Source: a virus
Length of the DNA: 41,516 nt
IMG/VR virus record: IMGVR_UViG_3300024432_000003
Coordinates: 1 to 41,516 of that record
Direction: 5' to 3' (one strand)
Shown: positions 31,504 to 39,498 of the stretch, in pieces
Numbering within the stretch: the first letter of the stretch is position 1
How the letters are laid out: the number at the start of each line of letters is the position of its first letter
Notes under the pieces: model-generated
Seen by the model: the letters and a program-made list of their open reading frames with translations, nothing else
The model's database searches: none
What the model was told of the DNA's origin: nothing
Position numbers and translations under genes: made by a program

Positions 31504-32464
31504 ATCTACGCTCCAACCAGGCTTTGCAGGCCAGACGCCAGTCCGGAGCGTCTACTTGGTCTGCCCATTCAAGGGCGCCTTCCCTTTCGCCCTGCTTGTG
31601 GTTAGTGAAACTTAGCCACATAGGGTATGCTACCCCAGATAAAAAGGGATAGCTACTTGAGCTTGTGGGGGTGTCCAGCCAGTCCTCTAGTTCCATTAGA
31701 AAATTTTGAAAGTCACCTTGGAATAAGAGGGGGCCGGGCGACACGGCCTCCCCTAAATAGTAATTCGTAGATGAGGGGTGGGCGTACAGTTTTTCAAACC
31801 TGGGCATTTCAGGGTACACGTGGAAGTTATTGCTGAATTGATACAGCTTACCGACCATCTTTTTCAACGCGCAGGCCAAGAACTCTTGTAGGTAACTGAA
31901 GTGTACGACATTGGCCCCATAGCATCCCCAGATTGCGTCGTTGCTGCGGCATGTGACAGTCATGTCTAACAAGTCCCCTCGAACGCTTATAAAGAGCTGA
32001 GTATTACAGGGAACGTCCTTCCCAGGAGCACGTAAGTCACTAGGGTCCCACATCTGTATGACAGCCCGCCTACTTTCAGGGTCCTTTTCTAGGTGGTCTA
32101 TGATAGTAAACAGCTGGTCCTCTTCCCAATTACGTCGCCAGCGGTACCCGTACGAACCTTGAAGCACTACACCGTCATCGCTGTATTCTGCCATACGGGG
32201 AAGCAGGTGCTTCACATAGGCTAGGTCATTTCTGCCAGCCAGCATCCATAGTGATTCGAAAAAGTGAAAGTACGGGTTGGCGTCACGTACCTCAGAGAAT
32301 AACACACGTTCACGTGGGCGGTGGTAGACATTGAGCACAGGGCCAGGAGCTACAATGACTCTACCATTACGACTGTCCTGCATCTCGCCGGCAGTCTTGA
32401 GCCACCACAGCCCATCGGGGTAATTCTCGTTGACGTTATTCCTGCTGATCTGGTGTGCTGACAT
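31490..32464 (-). CDS. Thymidylate synthase-like enzyme, likely dUMP (hydroxy)methylase
   Basis: The product has 324 residues with all the hallmarks of the ThyA superfamily: GSYGYRWR at 103-110, an Arg pair near 132-133, catalytic Cys153 in a VPCNTQLF segment, CRSNDAIWG at 172-180, Asn185 and the HVY motif at 215-217. An Asn at the position of E. coli Asn177 favours a uracil (dUMP) substrate, because dCMP hydroxymethylases carry Asp. The enzyme either makes dTMP or, given the base-modification genes beside it, 5-hydroxymethyl-dUMP. Sequence alone does not separate the two. The start has GGAG about 10 nt upstream. Confidence 0.85.
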   Translation of the reverse strand: MSAHQISRNNVNENYPDGLWWLKTAGEMQDSRNGRVIVAPGPVLNVYHRPRERVLFSEVRDANPYFHFFESLWMLAGRNDLAYVKHLLPRMAEYSDDGVVLQGSYGYRWRRNWEEDQLFTIIDHLEKDPESRRAVIQMWDPSDLRAPGKDVPCNTQLFISVRGDLLDMTVTCRSNDAIWGCYGANVVHFSYLQEFLACALKKMVGKLYQFSNNFHVYPEMPRFEKLYAHPSSTNYYLGEAVSPGPLLFQGDFQNFLMELEDWLDTPTSSSSYPFLSGVAYPMWLSFTNHKQGEREGALEWADQVDAPDWRLACKAWLERRYASK

Positions 32465-32573
32465 TATCTATGAACTCCAGGTTGTGGTCCTCACAAAATA
32501 CTTCAGCGTCTTCCAGGCAGCCAAAGATCTGTATCCAGGTGGGTGGTCCTTCTGGTATATTCAGGACAGCCAT
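32436..32573 (-). CDS. Small hypothetical protein, 45 residues (start uncertain)
   Basis: A frame open to a GTG at 32681 exists (81 residues), but that would overlap the preceding gene by 98 nt. The ATG at 32573 has a GGGAGG run close upstream and is preferred. The sequence is acidic with a WIQIFGCLEDAEVFCEDHN segment, which resembles a short beta-alpha element. It overlaps the thymidylate synthase-like gene by 29 nt. No family is recognised; it may be a cofactor of the modification cluster. Confidence 0.45.
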   Translation of the reverse strand: MAVLNIPEGPPTWIQIFGCLEDAEVFCEDHNLEFIDNVSTPDQQE

Positions 32574-32583
32574 TACCCTCCCG

Positions 32584-33432
32584 TCATGGTATTGGGTTCG
32601 TACTGTCAGGGTGCCTTCCGTCGTATCGCTGCTTGGGTTTTGATTCTCCAAAGTATGTACGCTCCCATTTGTCAAACTCACACAGGCAGTTTTGAAAGTC
32701 CTGCATGTCTATTTCAGGCATGGGGTCCAGCAGGGGGACAACCCGCTGGCGTGCAGCCTGCGCCACCCTTAAGAATGCCTTCTTAGACGGCCTACGCCCG
32801 TTCTCGAGCCGCGCAAGCCCGCGCAGGCTACCAGGGCCAGGGGCGCACCACGTGAGCCGGTCTGGAGCCTCCTGTAGCGGGTGTCCAGGTGTGTTCTTAA
32901 GGTCAGCTATCACCTGTGCTGCCAGGAAACTACCTAGCCCCTTGACCTGAGTTAGCTGTCGGTGCCAGTGTTCCAGAGTATTTTCTGGTTGTATGCTGAC
33001 CATTGAATTGCGTGTATCATCAGCCACCCGGAATACATAGTCTATCTTATCCATCTTCACACCACAGGTAGTGATGAGGTACGCACCGTTGAATATCTTA
33101 ATACCACAGGCCCGACGGTCTTTCAAACCAAAGGCCATATCTTCAACATCCCAAAAGTGTGGGAACCCCAGCGCCTGAAGTGTGTCAGGCAAGTTAAACA
33201 TCCGCGCCAGCACCAGAGCGGGGATAAGGTTTTCATGTTTCACATTGGGGTTACGCCAATGTTCTGCTATCCACTTGGTGACCTTGTCGTTTTCCCTGTG
33301 TACGTTACAGAACCGAAAGTCCTGTAGTATACGGTCCGTTGTCCATGGTCTAGGGTCCCCACGCTCCCGCTTAACCAGTATATTCCACCGGTGATTAATC
33401 CAGTATGCTATTCGCTGCTCTGCCGTGTTCAT
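32584..33432 (-). CDS. DNA base hypermodification protein, aGPT-pyrophosphorylase/5-hmdU kinase helical-domain family
   Basis: The product has 282 residues from the ATG at 33432, which has GGAAG upstream; the longer frame to 33627 overlaps the glycosyltransferase too far. The core motif RFCNVHRENDKVTKWIAEHW (about 40-59) and the helix-hairpin-helix-like LTQVKGLGSFLAAQVIADLK (about 164-183) followed by PGSLRGLARL are the signature of this family. Members occur in phages with hypermodified thymines and are predicted to pyrophosphorylate 5-hydroxymethyl-dU in DNA, activating it for addition of another group. The P-loop kinase domain that some relatives carry is absent. It lies between the glycosyltransferase and thymidylate synthase-like genes. 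Confidence 0.8.
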   Translation of the reverse strand: MNTAEQRIAYWINHRWNILVKRERGDPRPWTTDRILQDFRFCNVHRENDKVTKWIAEHWRNPNVKHENLIPALVLARMFNLPDTLQALGFPHFWDVEDMAFGLKDRRACGIKIFNGAYLITTCGVKMDKIDYVFRVADDTRNSMVSIQPENTLEHWHRQLTQVKGLGSFLAAQVIADLKNTPGHPLQEAPDRLTWCAPGPGSLRGLARLENGRRPSKKAFLRVAQAARQRVVPLLDPMPEIDMQDFQNCLCEFDKWERTYFGESKPKQRYDGRHPDSTNPIP

Positions 33433-34177
33433 AGGCTTTCTTCCACTGTATGCGAGTGTCAATGCGGGTGCCCCCGCCCCAGGCAGTCTTGGTTTCTTTT
33501 TCCACAGCCTTAACGAATGGCCGGTGCAGTTCCTCCAGTCGGCGGGCTGCGTCAGCCAATAGCTCAGGTGTACGGAAGTGACTGCACCCACCGGGGGCGT
33601 CACTACCACCTTTTTGATTGTTGACAAATTCTGAGAGTATACAGTTGGGGTACCCGAGCTTCAGTAAGCTGAGATTCATGTGGTGGTCCTGCATAAGCGG
33701 AATATCCGTAAACTTCAGGTTGTGGTGCTTGAGTACCTCCGTCTGGTATCCCAGCACTCGAATCATACGCCCCACTTCCTTAGTCTCTTCCGTGTAGCGG
33801 TTCCCGCCCTCGCGCCCCATCATGCCCACATGCACGAAGTTGTTCAACATGTCTTCTAAACAAGTGAACATGAATAGTACATCTTCATTGGTTAGCTTGC
33901 GAAACTTGGTGCGGTCATCTTCCCTACGCCTGTAGAATAACAGGTCATCATCAAGCATGAGCAGCTTACCGTTGAACATATCAAGAATCCACTGGCGCGT
34001 GGGCGATATAGTTTCAATGCCAGCAGGCAGTGCGATGTGAGGGTACTGGGAATACAGGTGTGACTCACGTGCTTGTACGATTAGAGTCGGCTTGTACTTA
34101 GATTGCAGGTAGCCATCAAAGACATCAAACGTAGTCTGCTGTCCCGAACGCCCATAGGTCGGAATAAATATTCGCAT
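33395..34177 (-). CDS. Glycosyltransferase of the TET-associated (TAGT-like) type
   Basis: The product has 260 residues. It opens with MRIFIPTYGRSGQQTTF, a GT-A beta-alpha start. A GKLLMLDDDLLFYRRRE segment gives the DxD metal/nucleotide-sugar motif (about 75-78), and LMQDHHMNLSLLKLGYPN supplies the acceptor-side acidic motif (about 162-180). A SDAPGGCSHFRTPE region follows. This pattern fits the glycosyltransferases found beside DNA base-modifying enzymes, predicted to attach sugar to a hydroxymethyl or amino-modified base. It overlaps the hypermodification protein by 38 nt, so the two are co-translated. The sugar donor is unknown. Confidence 0.75.
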   Translation of the reverse strand: MRIFIPTYGRSGQQTTFDVFDGYLQSKYKPTLIVQARESHLYSQYPHIALPAGIETISPTRQWILDMFNGKLLMLDDDLLFYRRREDDRTKFRKLTNEDVLFMFTCLEDMLNNFVHVGMMGREGGNRYTEETKEVGRMIRVLGYQTEVLKHHNLKFTDIPLMQDHHMNLSLLKLGYPNCILSEFVNNQKGGSDAPGGCSHFRTPELLADAARRLEELHRPFVKAVEKETKTAWGGGTRIDTRIQWKKAYEHGRAANSILD

Positions 34178-34194
34178 AGGTCACCTCGAAAATG

Positions 34195-34217
34195 ACCCCG
34201 CCCCACGAGGGGGCGGG
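34195..34217 (-). terminator. GC-rich attenuating terminator between the Lys/Ala-rich protein and the glycosyltransferase
   Basis: CCCCGCCCC and its complement flank a 4-5 nt loop. On the minus strand the stem is followed by TCATTTTC. Readthrough would feed the glycosyltransferase and downstream base-modification genes, so this could set their level below that of the 34676-34245 gene. Confidence 0.65.
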
Positions 34218-34244
34218 GAAGTGCAGCGCGAACCAGGGAGGAGG

Positions 34245-34676
34245 TTACGCGCTGGCGCGAGTGCCGCCTTCGGTCTTTTTGTCCTCGGCGGCGGCTTTCT
34301 TCTTGGCGTCGGCAGCAGCCTTCTTTTCGGCAGTGGCCTTGGCCTTCGCGGCCTTGGCATCCGCCTTGGCCTTCTGGTCGGCTTCCCATGCCTTGCGCTG
34401 TTCCGGCGTCTCGTTGATGGCAACGAAACCGTGCTCCGTGTCCCACTTCAGGGTGCTGTAGGTGCCGCCCTTCTTCATGAACTGTTCCACGGTATCGCCC
34501 GTCTTGTACAGAGCGAAACGGGCGTGGGCCTTGGAGCCGACGCGCTTGGGGTTGGAGTCCACGCGCACAGTGATCTTGCCGTCCAACGGGAAGTTGGGGG
34601 AGCCTCGCTGCTTGCGCTCTTTCGCGCCCTCTTCGGCGGCGCTCGGGTCTTTGGTAGCTCGGGATGCTTCGGGCAT
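34245..34676 (-). CDS. Abundant-type hypothetical protein with Lys/Ala/Glu-rich tail, 143 residues
   Basis: It is preceded by the clearest promoter of the region and a strong AAGGAGAGG ribosome-binding site, then followed by a terminator, which suggests high expression. Residues 25-90 form a probable beta-rich domain with an ITVRVDSNPKRVGSKAHARF segment. Residues 93-143 are a charged helix of Lys, Ala, Glu and Asp. Codon use is biased to C-ending codons as in the capsid gene. It could be a DNA-binding or host-takeover protein. No family is recognised. Confidence 0.7.
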   Translation of the reverse strand: MPEASRATKDPSAAEEGAKERKQRGSPNFPLDGKITVRVDSNPKRVGSKAHARFALYKTGDTVEQFMKKGGTYSTLKWDTEHGFVAINETPEQRKAWEADQKAKADAKAAKAKATAEKKAAADAKKKAAAEDKKTEGGTRASA

Positions 34677-34716
34677 TGTGCCTCTCCTTTCGTTGAGTTT
34701 GCCAGGTGGCTCTTAG

Positions 34717-34745
34717 AGTATACCACATAGCCTCTTCACACGCAA
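34717..34745 (-). promoter_or_regulatory. Sigma-70 promoter with extended -10, minus strand
   Basis: TTGCGT (34745-34740) and TATACT (34722-34717) are 17 bp apart, with TGTGG directly before the -10. It lies about 40 bp upstream of the start at 34676 and overlaps the end of the SNF2-type helicase gene. It should drive the modification and oxygenase genes down to 30017. Confidence 0.7.
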
Positions 34746-36184
34746 GCGGTCTTTTTAGCATACGTGTCAACCCCACTAAGGAAGGTCTCTTGCGTGGCAC
34801 CCTTTTCATACAAAGTGTCCACGACTACTTCGTCCAACGTACCCTCTGCAATGATACGGTGAACAATAACGTGCGCGGCTTCGTTACCTTGACGCCAGAC
34901 TCGCCTGATGGTTTGTAGGTAGTACTCCAAATTCCATGTGATGCCGTAGAATATGATGTGGCAACAGTTATCCTGTAGCCCATCAATTCCATGACCCATG
35001 CTCGCAGGGTGCCCGATAAGTACAGGCAATTCACCTCGTGAAAACGCCTGTATATACGCATCACTTTTCTTGGCACTTGTCCCCCCTCCTATGGCTGGGG
35101 CATTCAGTTCTGTTTCTAGCCGTTGCCGGTCGTGGTCAAATTCGTAGATTACCAGGGCAGGGGCGCCAATCTCTTCTAATAGGTCCTTGGTGGCTTCCAG
35201 TTTGGCGTCATGTAGGTAGTGGATTTCACGCTGCGGCCGGTAGTCTATTTCAGCTCCGTATATGCCGCCGTTCGCTATCTGCCTACATTTGATTCCAGAT
35301 GCTGCCTTATTCATGGCAACCAGAGGCTCACTGTTAAATACAGCAAAGAATTCCTGTTCCATTTGCTTGTAGATATACATGGCCTCCCGAGGCAGCTTGA
35401 CCTTTATGTCATTCGGTATGAGCTCTGGCATTTCCAGCCAGTCGCTGTCTTTAATACGGAGCACGTAGGGGTCAACGGCCTCCTGGATACGCTCCATCGC
35501 ATTGTCCTTAGGAGTCCAAGTATAACCCCCATAGCCTGAGGGGTAAAAGTATTTCGTCCGGTAGTGGGTGATATACCGGCCCAACGACAAACCTTCATCC
35601 AAGATGTATATTTGCCCAAACAGGTCCATGAGACCATTAGGCGCAATGGTTCCGGTGAGTATGTAACGGCGCTTGAAATAACCGATATGCTTTCGTAACA
35701 CCTTGGAACGGATGCTTTGTCCATTCTTGAATTTAGTGCTTTCATCAACGCATAGTATGTCTGGCTCGAAAAGTCGTAACCGCTGTGTGTCACTGTGCCA
35801 CCCTTTCTTCTTACGCACGTAGTTGAATAACCAGGGGACGGCTTCCGGATTTATTAGGTAGATGTCCGCATCATCCAGTAGGCGGTCCGCCTTGTCCTTC
35901 CCATGGATAATAGTCCAAGTTAGATCGCAGAAGTTGCTCCACTTGTCCACCTCTTTGGGCCAGACAGAGTAGCAGACCCTGAGGGGTGCTATCACCAGCA
36001 GCTTCCTGTTGATACCTAAGTGCTTCAGGAGTTTCAAAACCGTAAGCATCGTAGATGTCTTCCCGAGGCCGGGATCCATAAGCAGGCCCAAACAGGCTTG
36101 GGTCAGCATACGACGGGCTCCCTCCTCCTGGTATGGATGAGGCTCCCATAACGGCTTGTGTGAAGAGGATAGCGTTGTGCTCAT
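34736..36184 (-). CDS. SNF2/SF2-type DNA helicase
   Basis: The product has 482 residues from the ATG at 36184; a TTG 6 nt earlier is possible. Motifs run in order: Q-like HPYQEEGARR at 16-25, Walker A PGLGKT at 38-43, DES Walker B at about 147-149, RYILTGT motif III, GHGIDGLQDNC motif V and QTIRRVWRQG motif VI at about 424-433. This is the compact SNF2-like helicase that phages encode beside a VRR-NUC nuclease. It may remodel protein-DNA complexes or forks. The VRR-NUC gene overlaps its first 314 nt. Confidence 0.9.
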   Translation of the reverse strand: MSTTLSSSHKPLWEPHPYQEEGARRMLTQACLGLLMDPGLGKTSTMLTVLKLLKHLGINRKLLVIAPLRVCYSVWPKEVDKWSNFCDLTWTIIHGKDKADRLLDDADIYLINPEAVPWLFNYVRKKKGWHSDTQRLRLFEPDILCVDESTKFKNGQSIRSKVLRKHIGYFKRRYILTGTIAPNGLMDLFGQIYILDEGLSLGRYITHYRTKYFYPSGYGGYTWTPKDNAMERIQEAVDPYVLRIKDSDWLEMPELIPNDIKVKLPREAMYIYKQMEQEFFAVFNSEPLVAMNKAASGIKCRQIANGGIYGAEIDYRPQREIHYLHDAKLEATKDLLEEIGAPALVIYEFDHDRQRLETELNAPAIGGGTSAKKSDAYIQAFSRGELPVLIGHPASMGHGIDGLQDNCCHIIFYGITWNLEYYLQTIRRVWRQGNEAAHVIVHRIIAEGTLDEVVVDTLYEKGATQETFLSGVDTYAKKTACV

Positions 36185-36428
36185 TGTCAAATGTTTCTAC
36201 TATCTGCAGGCGTTTGTGGAGTTCACGTTGGTGGTGCGCCTGAAGGTCGTATAGTCCAGTGTCGGGCCGCTTAAACTCTATGTATATACTACCACCGACT
36301 GGCAGGACGACCAACTGGTCAGGGCGGGCCTTGTGGCCCAGGACATTCAGCTTGATGCACATGCACCCGATGGCAGTCGCCATTCTTACATATTTCTTTT
36401 CTATTTCCTTTTCTAGCCGAAACGGCAT
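35871..36428 (-). CDS. VRR-NUC domain nuclease with overprinted C-terminal extension
   Basis: Residues 1-95 are a complete VRR-NUC domain: LEKEIEKKYVRMA, then a PDQLVVLPVGG run with the catalytic Asp, and an IYIEFKRPD segment with the E-x-K pair (about 50-53). It is a PD-(D/E)xK-fold nuclease acting on branched DNA in related systems. Instead of stopping at the helicase start, the frame stays open for another 90-100 codons inside the helicase gene. The extra part is Gly/Pro/Gln-rich and looks overprinted, or it reflects a missed stop or frameshift near 36160-36190. Confidence 0.8.
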   Translation of the reverse strand: MPFRLEKEIEKKYVRMATAIGCMCIKLNVLGHKARPDQLVVLPVGGSIYIEFKRPDTGLYDLQAHHQRELHKRLQIVETFDNEHNAILFTQAVMGASSIPGGGSPSYADPSLFGPAYGSRPREDIYDAYGFETPEALRYQQEAAGDSTPQGLLLCLAQRGGQVEQLLRSNLDYYPWEGQGGPPTG

Positions 36429-37060
36429 GGCCCTCCCTCCGATTTACGATATTCACACCATTTACAGTACCATCCAGGACGCGGCGCACACTCTGTGTCT
36501 ACATCCATCATTACTACCCGACTGTCCCACCTGGCCCTGATGGCAATCATATTGTCACGGTCTACGAACACGGGCTTGCCCCACGACCCTGGCTTTTCAT
36601 CTAGATAGTAGCACTTGCCTTCTGCCCGCTCTATTTCAGGGAGCGCCCACAGGACTGCCGCACTATAGAGTTCAATCTGCTCGGCGTGGTTGTCATATCG
36701 CTTGCCAGACTTATAGTCAATGACAGTGGCGAACGGCTCTTCAATGTGCAGTAAATCGATTATGAATATACACGCCTCATCGCCTTCTGCTACGACCTCC
36801 CACTCTTCGTTAAGACATATCCGTTGTTCCTTCAAACCGTTAGCATATCGTTCTAGATGGGGTTGATGGGGGCGCATCCACTCCGGCACTTCATACAGCC
36901 CCTTATCAATATGGAGCTCTAGGTCCTTGTGTAACTCGTCCCCTCTTAACGCCGCAGCCGACTTCTCAGCGATAGGTCGAAGTCGTTCGTCGTACTTAAA
37001 TCCTTTCTTCTTGGGGCAACGTTCGTATGTGCTGACCTTGCTGTATGACCATCTACTCAT
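36413..37060 (-). CDS. Cas4/RecB-like PD-(D/E)xK nuclease
   Basis: The product has 215 residues from the ATG at 37060, which overlaps the small HTH gene; a longer frame to 37171 has no support. MSRWSYSKVSTYERCP opens the family. An H in the LRGDELHKDLELH helix, Asp near 105 in a FIIDLLHIEE segment and VIDYKSGK supply the catalytic H-D-(D/E)xK set, then QIELYSAAVL. A Cys near residue 14 together with CKWC and a later Cys at the end could bind an iron-sulfur cluster as in Cas4 and AddB. The likely role is end processing in recombination or replication. Confidence 0.85.
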   Translation of the reverse strand: MSRWSYSKVSTYERCPKKKGFKYDERLRPIAEKSAAALRGDELHKDLELHIDKGLYEVPEWMRPHQPHLERYANGLKEQRICLNEEWEVVAEGDEACIFIIDLLHIEEPFATVIDYKSGKRYDNHAEQIELYSAAVLWALPEIERAEGKCYYLDEKPGSWGKPVFVDRDNMIAIRARWDSRVVMMDVDTECAPRPGWYCKWCEYRKSEGGPCRFG

Positions 37061-37271
37061 CGTCTGCCTCCGGGTCAACACGTACAGGCTCACGATTCTT
37101 TTTCCGCCAAGCAAGCACATCCTTTTCCAGGTACTTAACATCGTTGCCGACTTTGTAGTACACCGGACCACGTTTACGACTACGCATTCCCTCCAGCGTA
37201 GTTTTCTTTATACCCAGAAGTTCTGCGGCTTCTTGAGAGGTTATCAATTCTTTTATATCAGGTGTGGTCAT
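37053..37271 (-). CDS. Small HTH DNA-binding protein (excisionase/MerR-like)
   Basis: The product has 72 residues. A helix-turn-helix of the HTH_17 type reads LITSQEAAELLGIKKTTLEGMRSRKRGP, followed by a wing strand and an acidic end (DPEADDE). The beginning overlaps the polymerase stop as AAATGA, and it is followed by the Cas4-like gene with 8 nt overlap. No integrase is present, so an excision role is unlikely; a transcription or replication accessory factor is more plausible. Confidence 0.8.
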   Translation of the reverse strand: MTTPDIKELITSQEAAELLGIKKTTLEGMRSRKRGPVYYKVGNDVKYLEKDVLAWRKKNREPVRVDPEADDE

Positions 37272-39073
37272 TTACATTTCTCCAGATCAAACCAGTTGCT
37301 TCCTACAAAACCTTCGCTTTGGAATGGTACGTCAAAACGGGGGGCATCCATCACACGTTGTAAGTCCTCCATATCTAGCTTCCAGCCTACTAGCGGAGCA
37401 CTTATGTTTATCTCATCATGCACCGTAGCCATAAAGACGGTGTCGTCTCTTCGCATTGCATCCCACTCAATGATGGCTTGCTTGGTCTGGTCGGCAGCGC
37501 CACCTTGGATAAGATAGTTGAGCAGCTTGTACTCAAACGAACGCATACGGCCCTTGATGAGTTTGGGAGGTTCAGTGTAGTATACTCGCCCGCCCCAAGT
37601 TCTAATGGGGCGTCCCATTTTACCTCTTCGCTTGGTGGCGGCACTAAGTTCTTTGATACCTGGGAAGGCTTTGAAATAAGCATCAAGAGTCCTGCTTGCA
37701 GCAGCATTAGACACGCCCAAGCCAGAAGCCAAACCCGGGACCCCCGAACCATAGATAATGCGAAACGCCGTAATCTTGACATGCTTCCTCGCTAGCTCCA
37801 GTGAGCTTTGTGCCAGTATGATTTGCCTAGCAAGTTCATGTGGGTCCAGCGATGGGTTCTTAATGTACGCTTCAAGTAGCGCACCATCTTCATAGTGTGC
37901 TGCAATGCGGACTTCCTGGCTGCTAAAGTCCCTCTTGAGCCACACATGGTTCTCTTCAGGCAATAGGTAACGTCGTACCAGGGGGAGCTCTGGCAGTCCG
38001 GCGGGTATAATCTGTTCAAACTCATTACTAATATTCATGAGGTAGGGCTTACTTCCAGACAGCCGTCCTGTCCGCGTGCCTACCTTCCCCCCGCCTATGT
38101 CGCTACGTACCTGATTCCATGTGGTGTGGAGCCTGCCGTCATGTGCGGCCAGGCCAGACCAAGGCCGCAGGAACGTTTGTAAGCAGGTCGCGAGGGCACC
38201 CCGGTACCTTAGCATAGCCAAGGTGTCGTCGCAGCTTACAGCGGCTTCGAGAGCGTCCTTGGCTACACTTCGCTTGCCGGTGGGGGTTAGCCGCCACTCG
38301 CTAATAAGGCCAGCATTGTCAAGGGCGTCGGCCAGCAGGGCAGGCTTGCTCCAATCAATACTGTCACCTACCTTGGTGTCTAGCATCTCCTCGACTCTAA
38401 CCATAGCGTCCTCATATATGGCTAGGTCATGGTCAAGCCTGGCAACGTCACAGCGCACACCCTTCTTTTCAGAGTGGTATAGGATGGGCATTAGCTTCTG
38501 CTCACGCTGGTATGCGTCAGCCATGTGCTGTCCTTCAATGGTGGGCATCAGAAGCTGGTATAGTTCATAAGTCATGTCCACATCCTGGCAGGCATATTCA
38601 CCTACCAGTTCGCCCGGTGCTTTGCTGATGTGCGCCGCCCACTCCTTATTGTTGGCCCCCTCCACGTTGGCTCGAATCCATGCCTCTAGACGGTCCTGTG
38701 CTTCAGGAGCCATGTTAAGCAGAGCCTCAGCATTGGGCTTGAGCTTTAGATTCGGGGAGTAAGGGTCGTTAAGGAAAATGAGGAACATGGTATCGTGGAT
38801 ATCCATAATGGACGGCCACGGGATATCAAACCAATACTTTGACACACTGAGGTCAAATTTCGCATTGTGACAAAGTATGGGTTCGCCGCTGGTAAGGACC
38901 TGGCCTGTCGCTTCATAGCCACGTTGCCAGTCGGTGTTGTTTCCAATCGGGTGCCCCCAGCGCAGATAGTAGCTGGGGGCACCGTCATGTTTCAAGGCGA
39001 CACCCACCGGCTTCGGTGGGTGCCAGGACGTGTTGTCCGTTATAGCCTCGGTTTCAAAGTCCAGGGTCCACAC
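37268..39073 (-). CDS. DNA polymerase, family A, with 3'-5' exonuclease
   Basis: The product has 601 residues from a GTG start that overlaps the upstream stop (TAGTG). The exonuclease triad is complete: Asp5/Glu7 (TLDFETE), Asn70/Asp74 (CHNAKFD) and Tyr160/Asp164 (EYACQD). Polymerase motifs are the TGRLSGSKPYLMNI segment near 335-348, motif A Asp382 (KRDFSSQEVRIAA), motif B R429/K433/F437/YG441-442, and motif C HDE552-554. The residue equivalent to E. coli Phe762 is Phe437. This is the replicative enzyme and is shorter than T7 gp5, with no obvious thioredoxin-binding loop. Confidence 0.95.
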   Translation of the reverse strand: MWTLDFETEAITDNTSWHPPKPVGVALKHDGAPSYYLRWGHPIGNNTDWQRGYEATGQVLTSGEPILCHNAKFDLSVSKYWFDIPWPSIMDIHDTMFLIFLNDPYSPNLKLKPNAEALLNMAPEAQDRLEAWIRANVEGANNKEWAAHISKAPGELVGEYACQDVDMTYELYQLLMPTIEGQHMADAYQREQKLMPILYHSEKKGVRCDVARLDHDLAIYEDAMVRVEEMLDTKVGDSIDWSKPALLADALDNAGLISEWRLTPTGKRSVAKDALEAAVSCDDTLAMLRYRGALATCLQTFLRPWSGLAAHDGRLHTTWNQVRSDIGGGKVGTRTGRLSGSKPYLMNISNEFEQIIPAGLPELPLVRRYLLPEENHVWLKRDFSSQEVRIAAHYEDGALLEAYIKNPSLDPHELARQIILAQSSLELARKHVKITAFRIIYGSGVPGLASGLGVSNAAASRTLDAYFKAFPGIKELSAATKRRGKMGRPIRTWGGRVYYTEPPKLIKGRMRSFEYKLLNYLIQGGAADQTKQAIIEWDAMRRDDTVFMATVHDEINISAPLVGWKLDMEDLQRVMDAPRFDVPFQSEGFVGSNWFDLEKCK

Positions 39074-39447
39074 TAGCTACCGAACTCCTGGTGCAGTTGC
39101 TCATAGATAGCTTTGGCATCTGCACGCGAGAGTTCAATAGGCCGGTGCCCAGGTAACATCAACCGCCAGCTGCTCTGAACCACAGCCACTTCCTTGCCCT
39201 TACCGTTCGGCTTGTTCACCCGCAGCGGGGGCATGGGCTCCTTCAACGGTTTGGTGTGCCGTTTCCAGACAGCCTTCCCCTTCTGCTTTTGGTAGCTGGC
39301 GAGGCCCATTTCACGCAATGTTGAAAGGGCATGGTTGACAATAGAGCGGTGAAGCCCTGACTTTTTGATGATGGCTGGCATGCCCATGTACTCATGAGTG
39401 AGTAGCACTTTGTTGACAGCCGTTGTGTTGGCTTCTGAAGTAGCCAT
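39073..39447 (-). CDS. Winged-helix/HTH-like DNA-binding protein, 124 residues
   Basis: Residues about 10-55 have a winged-helix pattern: NKVLLTHEYMGMPAIIKKSGL, then a VNHALSTLREMGL recognition helix and a basic YQKQKGKAVWKR wing. The remainder is basic and ends in a helix with an ADAKAIYEQL segment. It overlaps the polymerase start, so it is probably expressed with it. A perfect palindrome lies 29-43 bp upstream of its start and could be an operator. The protein may regulate the replication genes or act in replication. Confidence 0.7.
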   Translation of the reverse strand: MATSEANTTAVNKVLLTHEYMGMPAIIKKSGLHRSIVNHALSTLREMGLASYQKQKGKAVWKRHTKPLKEPMPPLRVNKPNGKGKEVAVVQSSWRLMLPGHRPIELSRADAKAIYEQLHQEFGS

Positions 39448-39475
39448 AGTATTCCACCTCGTGTTGCGTTATGCG

Positions 39476-39490
39476 AGCTACAGTGTAGCT
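39476..39490. promoter_or_regulatory. Palindromic operator candidate
   Basis: AGCTACA-G-TGTAGCT is a perfect 7-bp inverted repeat in the 51-bp gap between the SSB-like and winged-helix genes. Its place directly before the start of a probable DNA-binding protein fits autoregulation. It could also be a small RNA hairpin. Confidence 0.4.
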
Positions 39491-39498
39491 AGGCCATG

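Noticed and set aside
37053-37271. Evidence for lysogeny from an excisionase-like HTH
   Set aside because: There is no integrase, repressor or attachment site in the window; small HTH_17 proteins also occur in strictly lytic phages.
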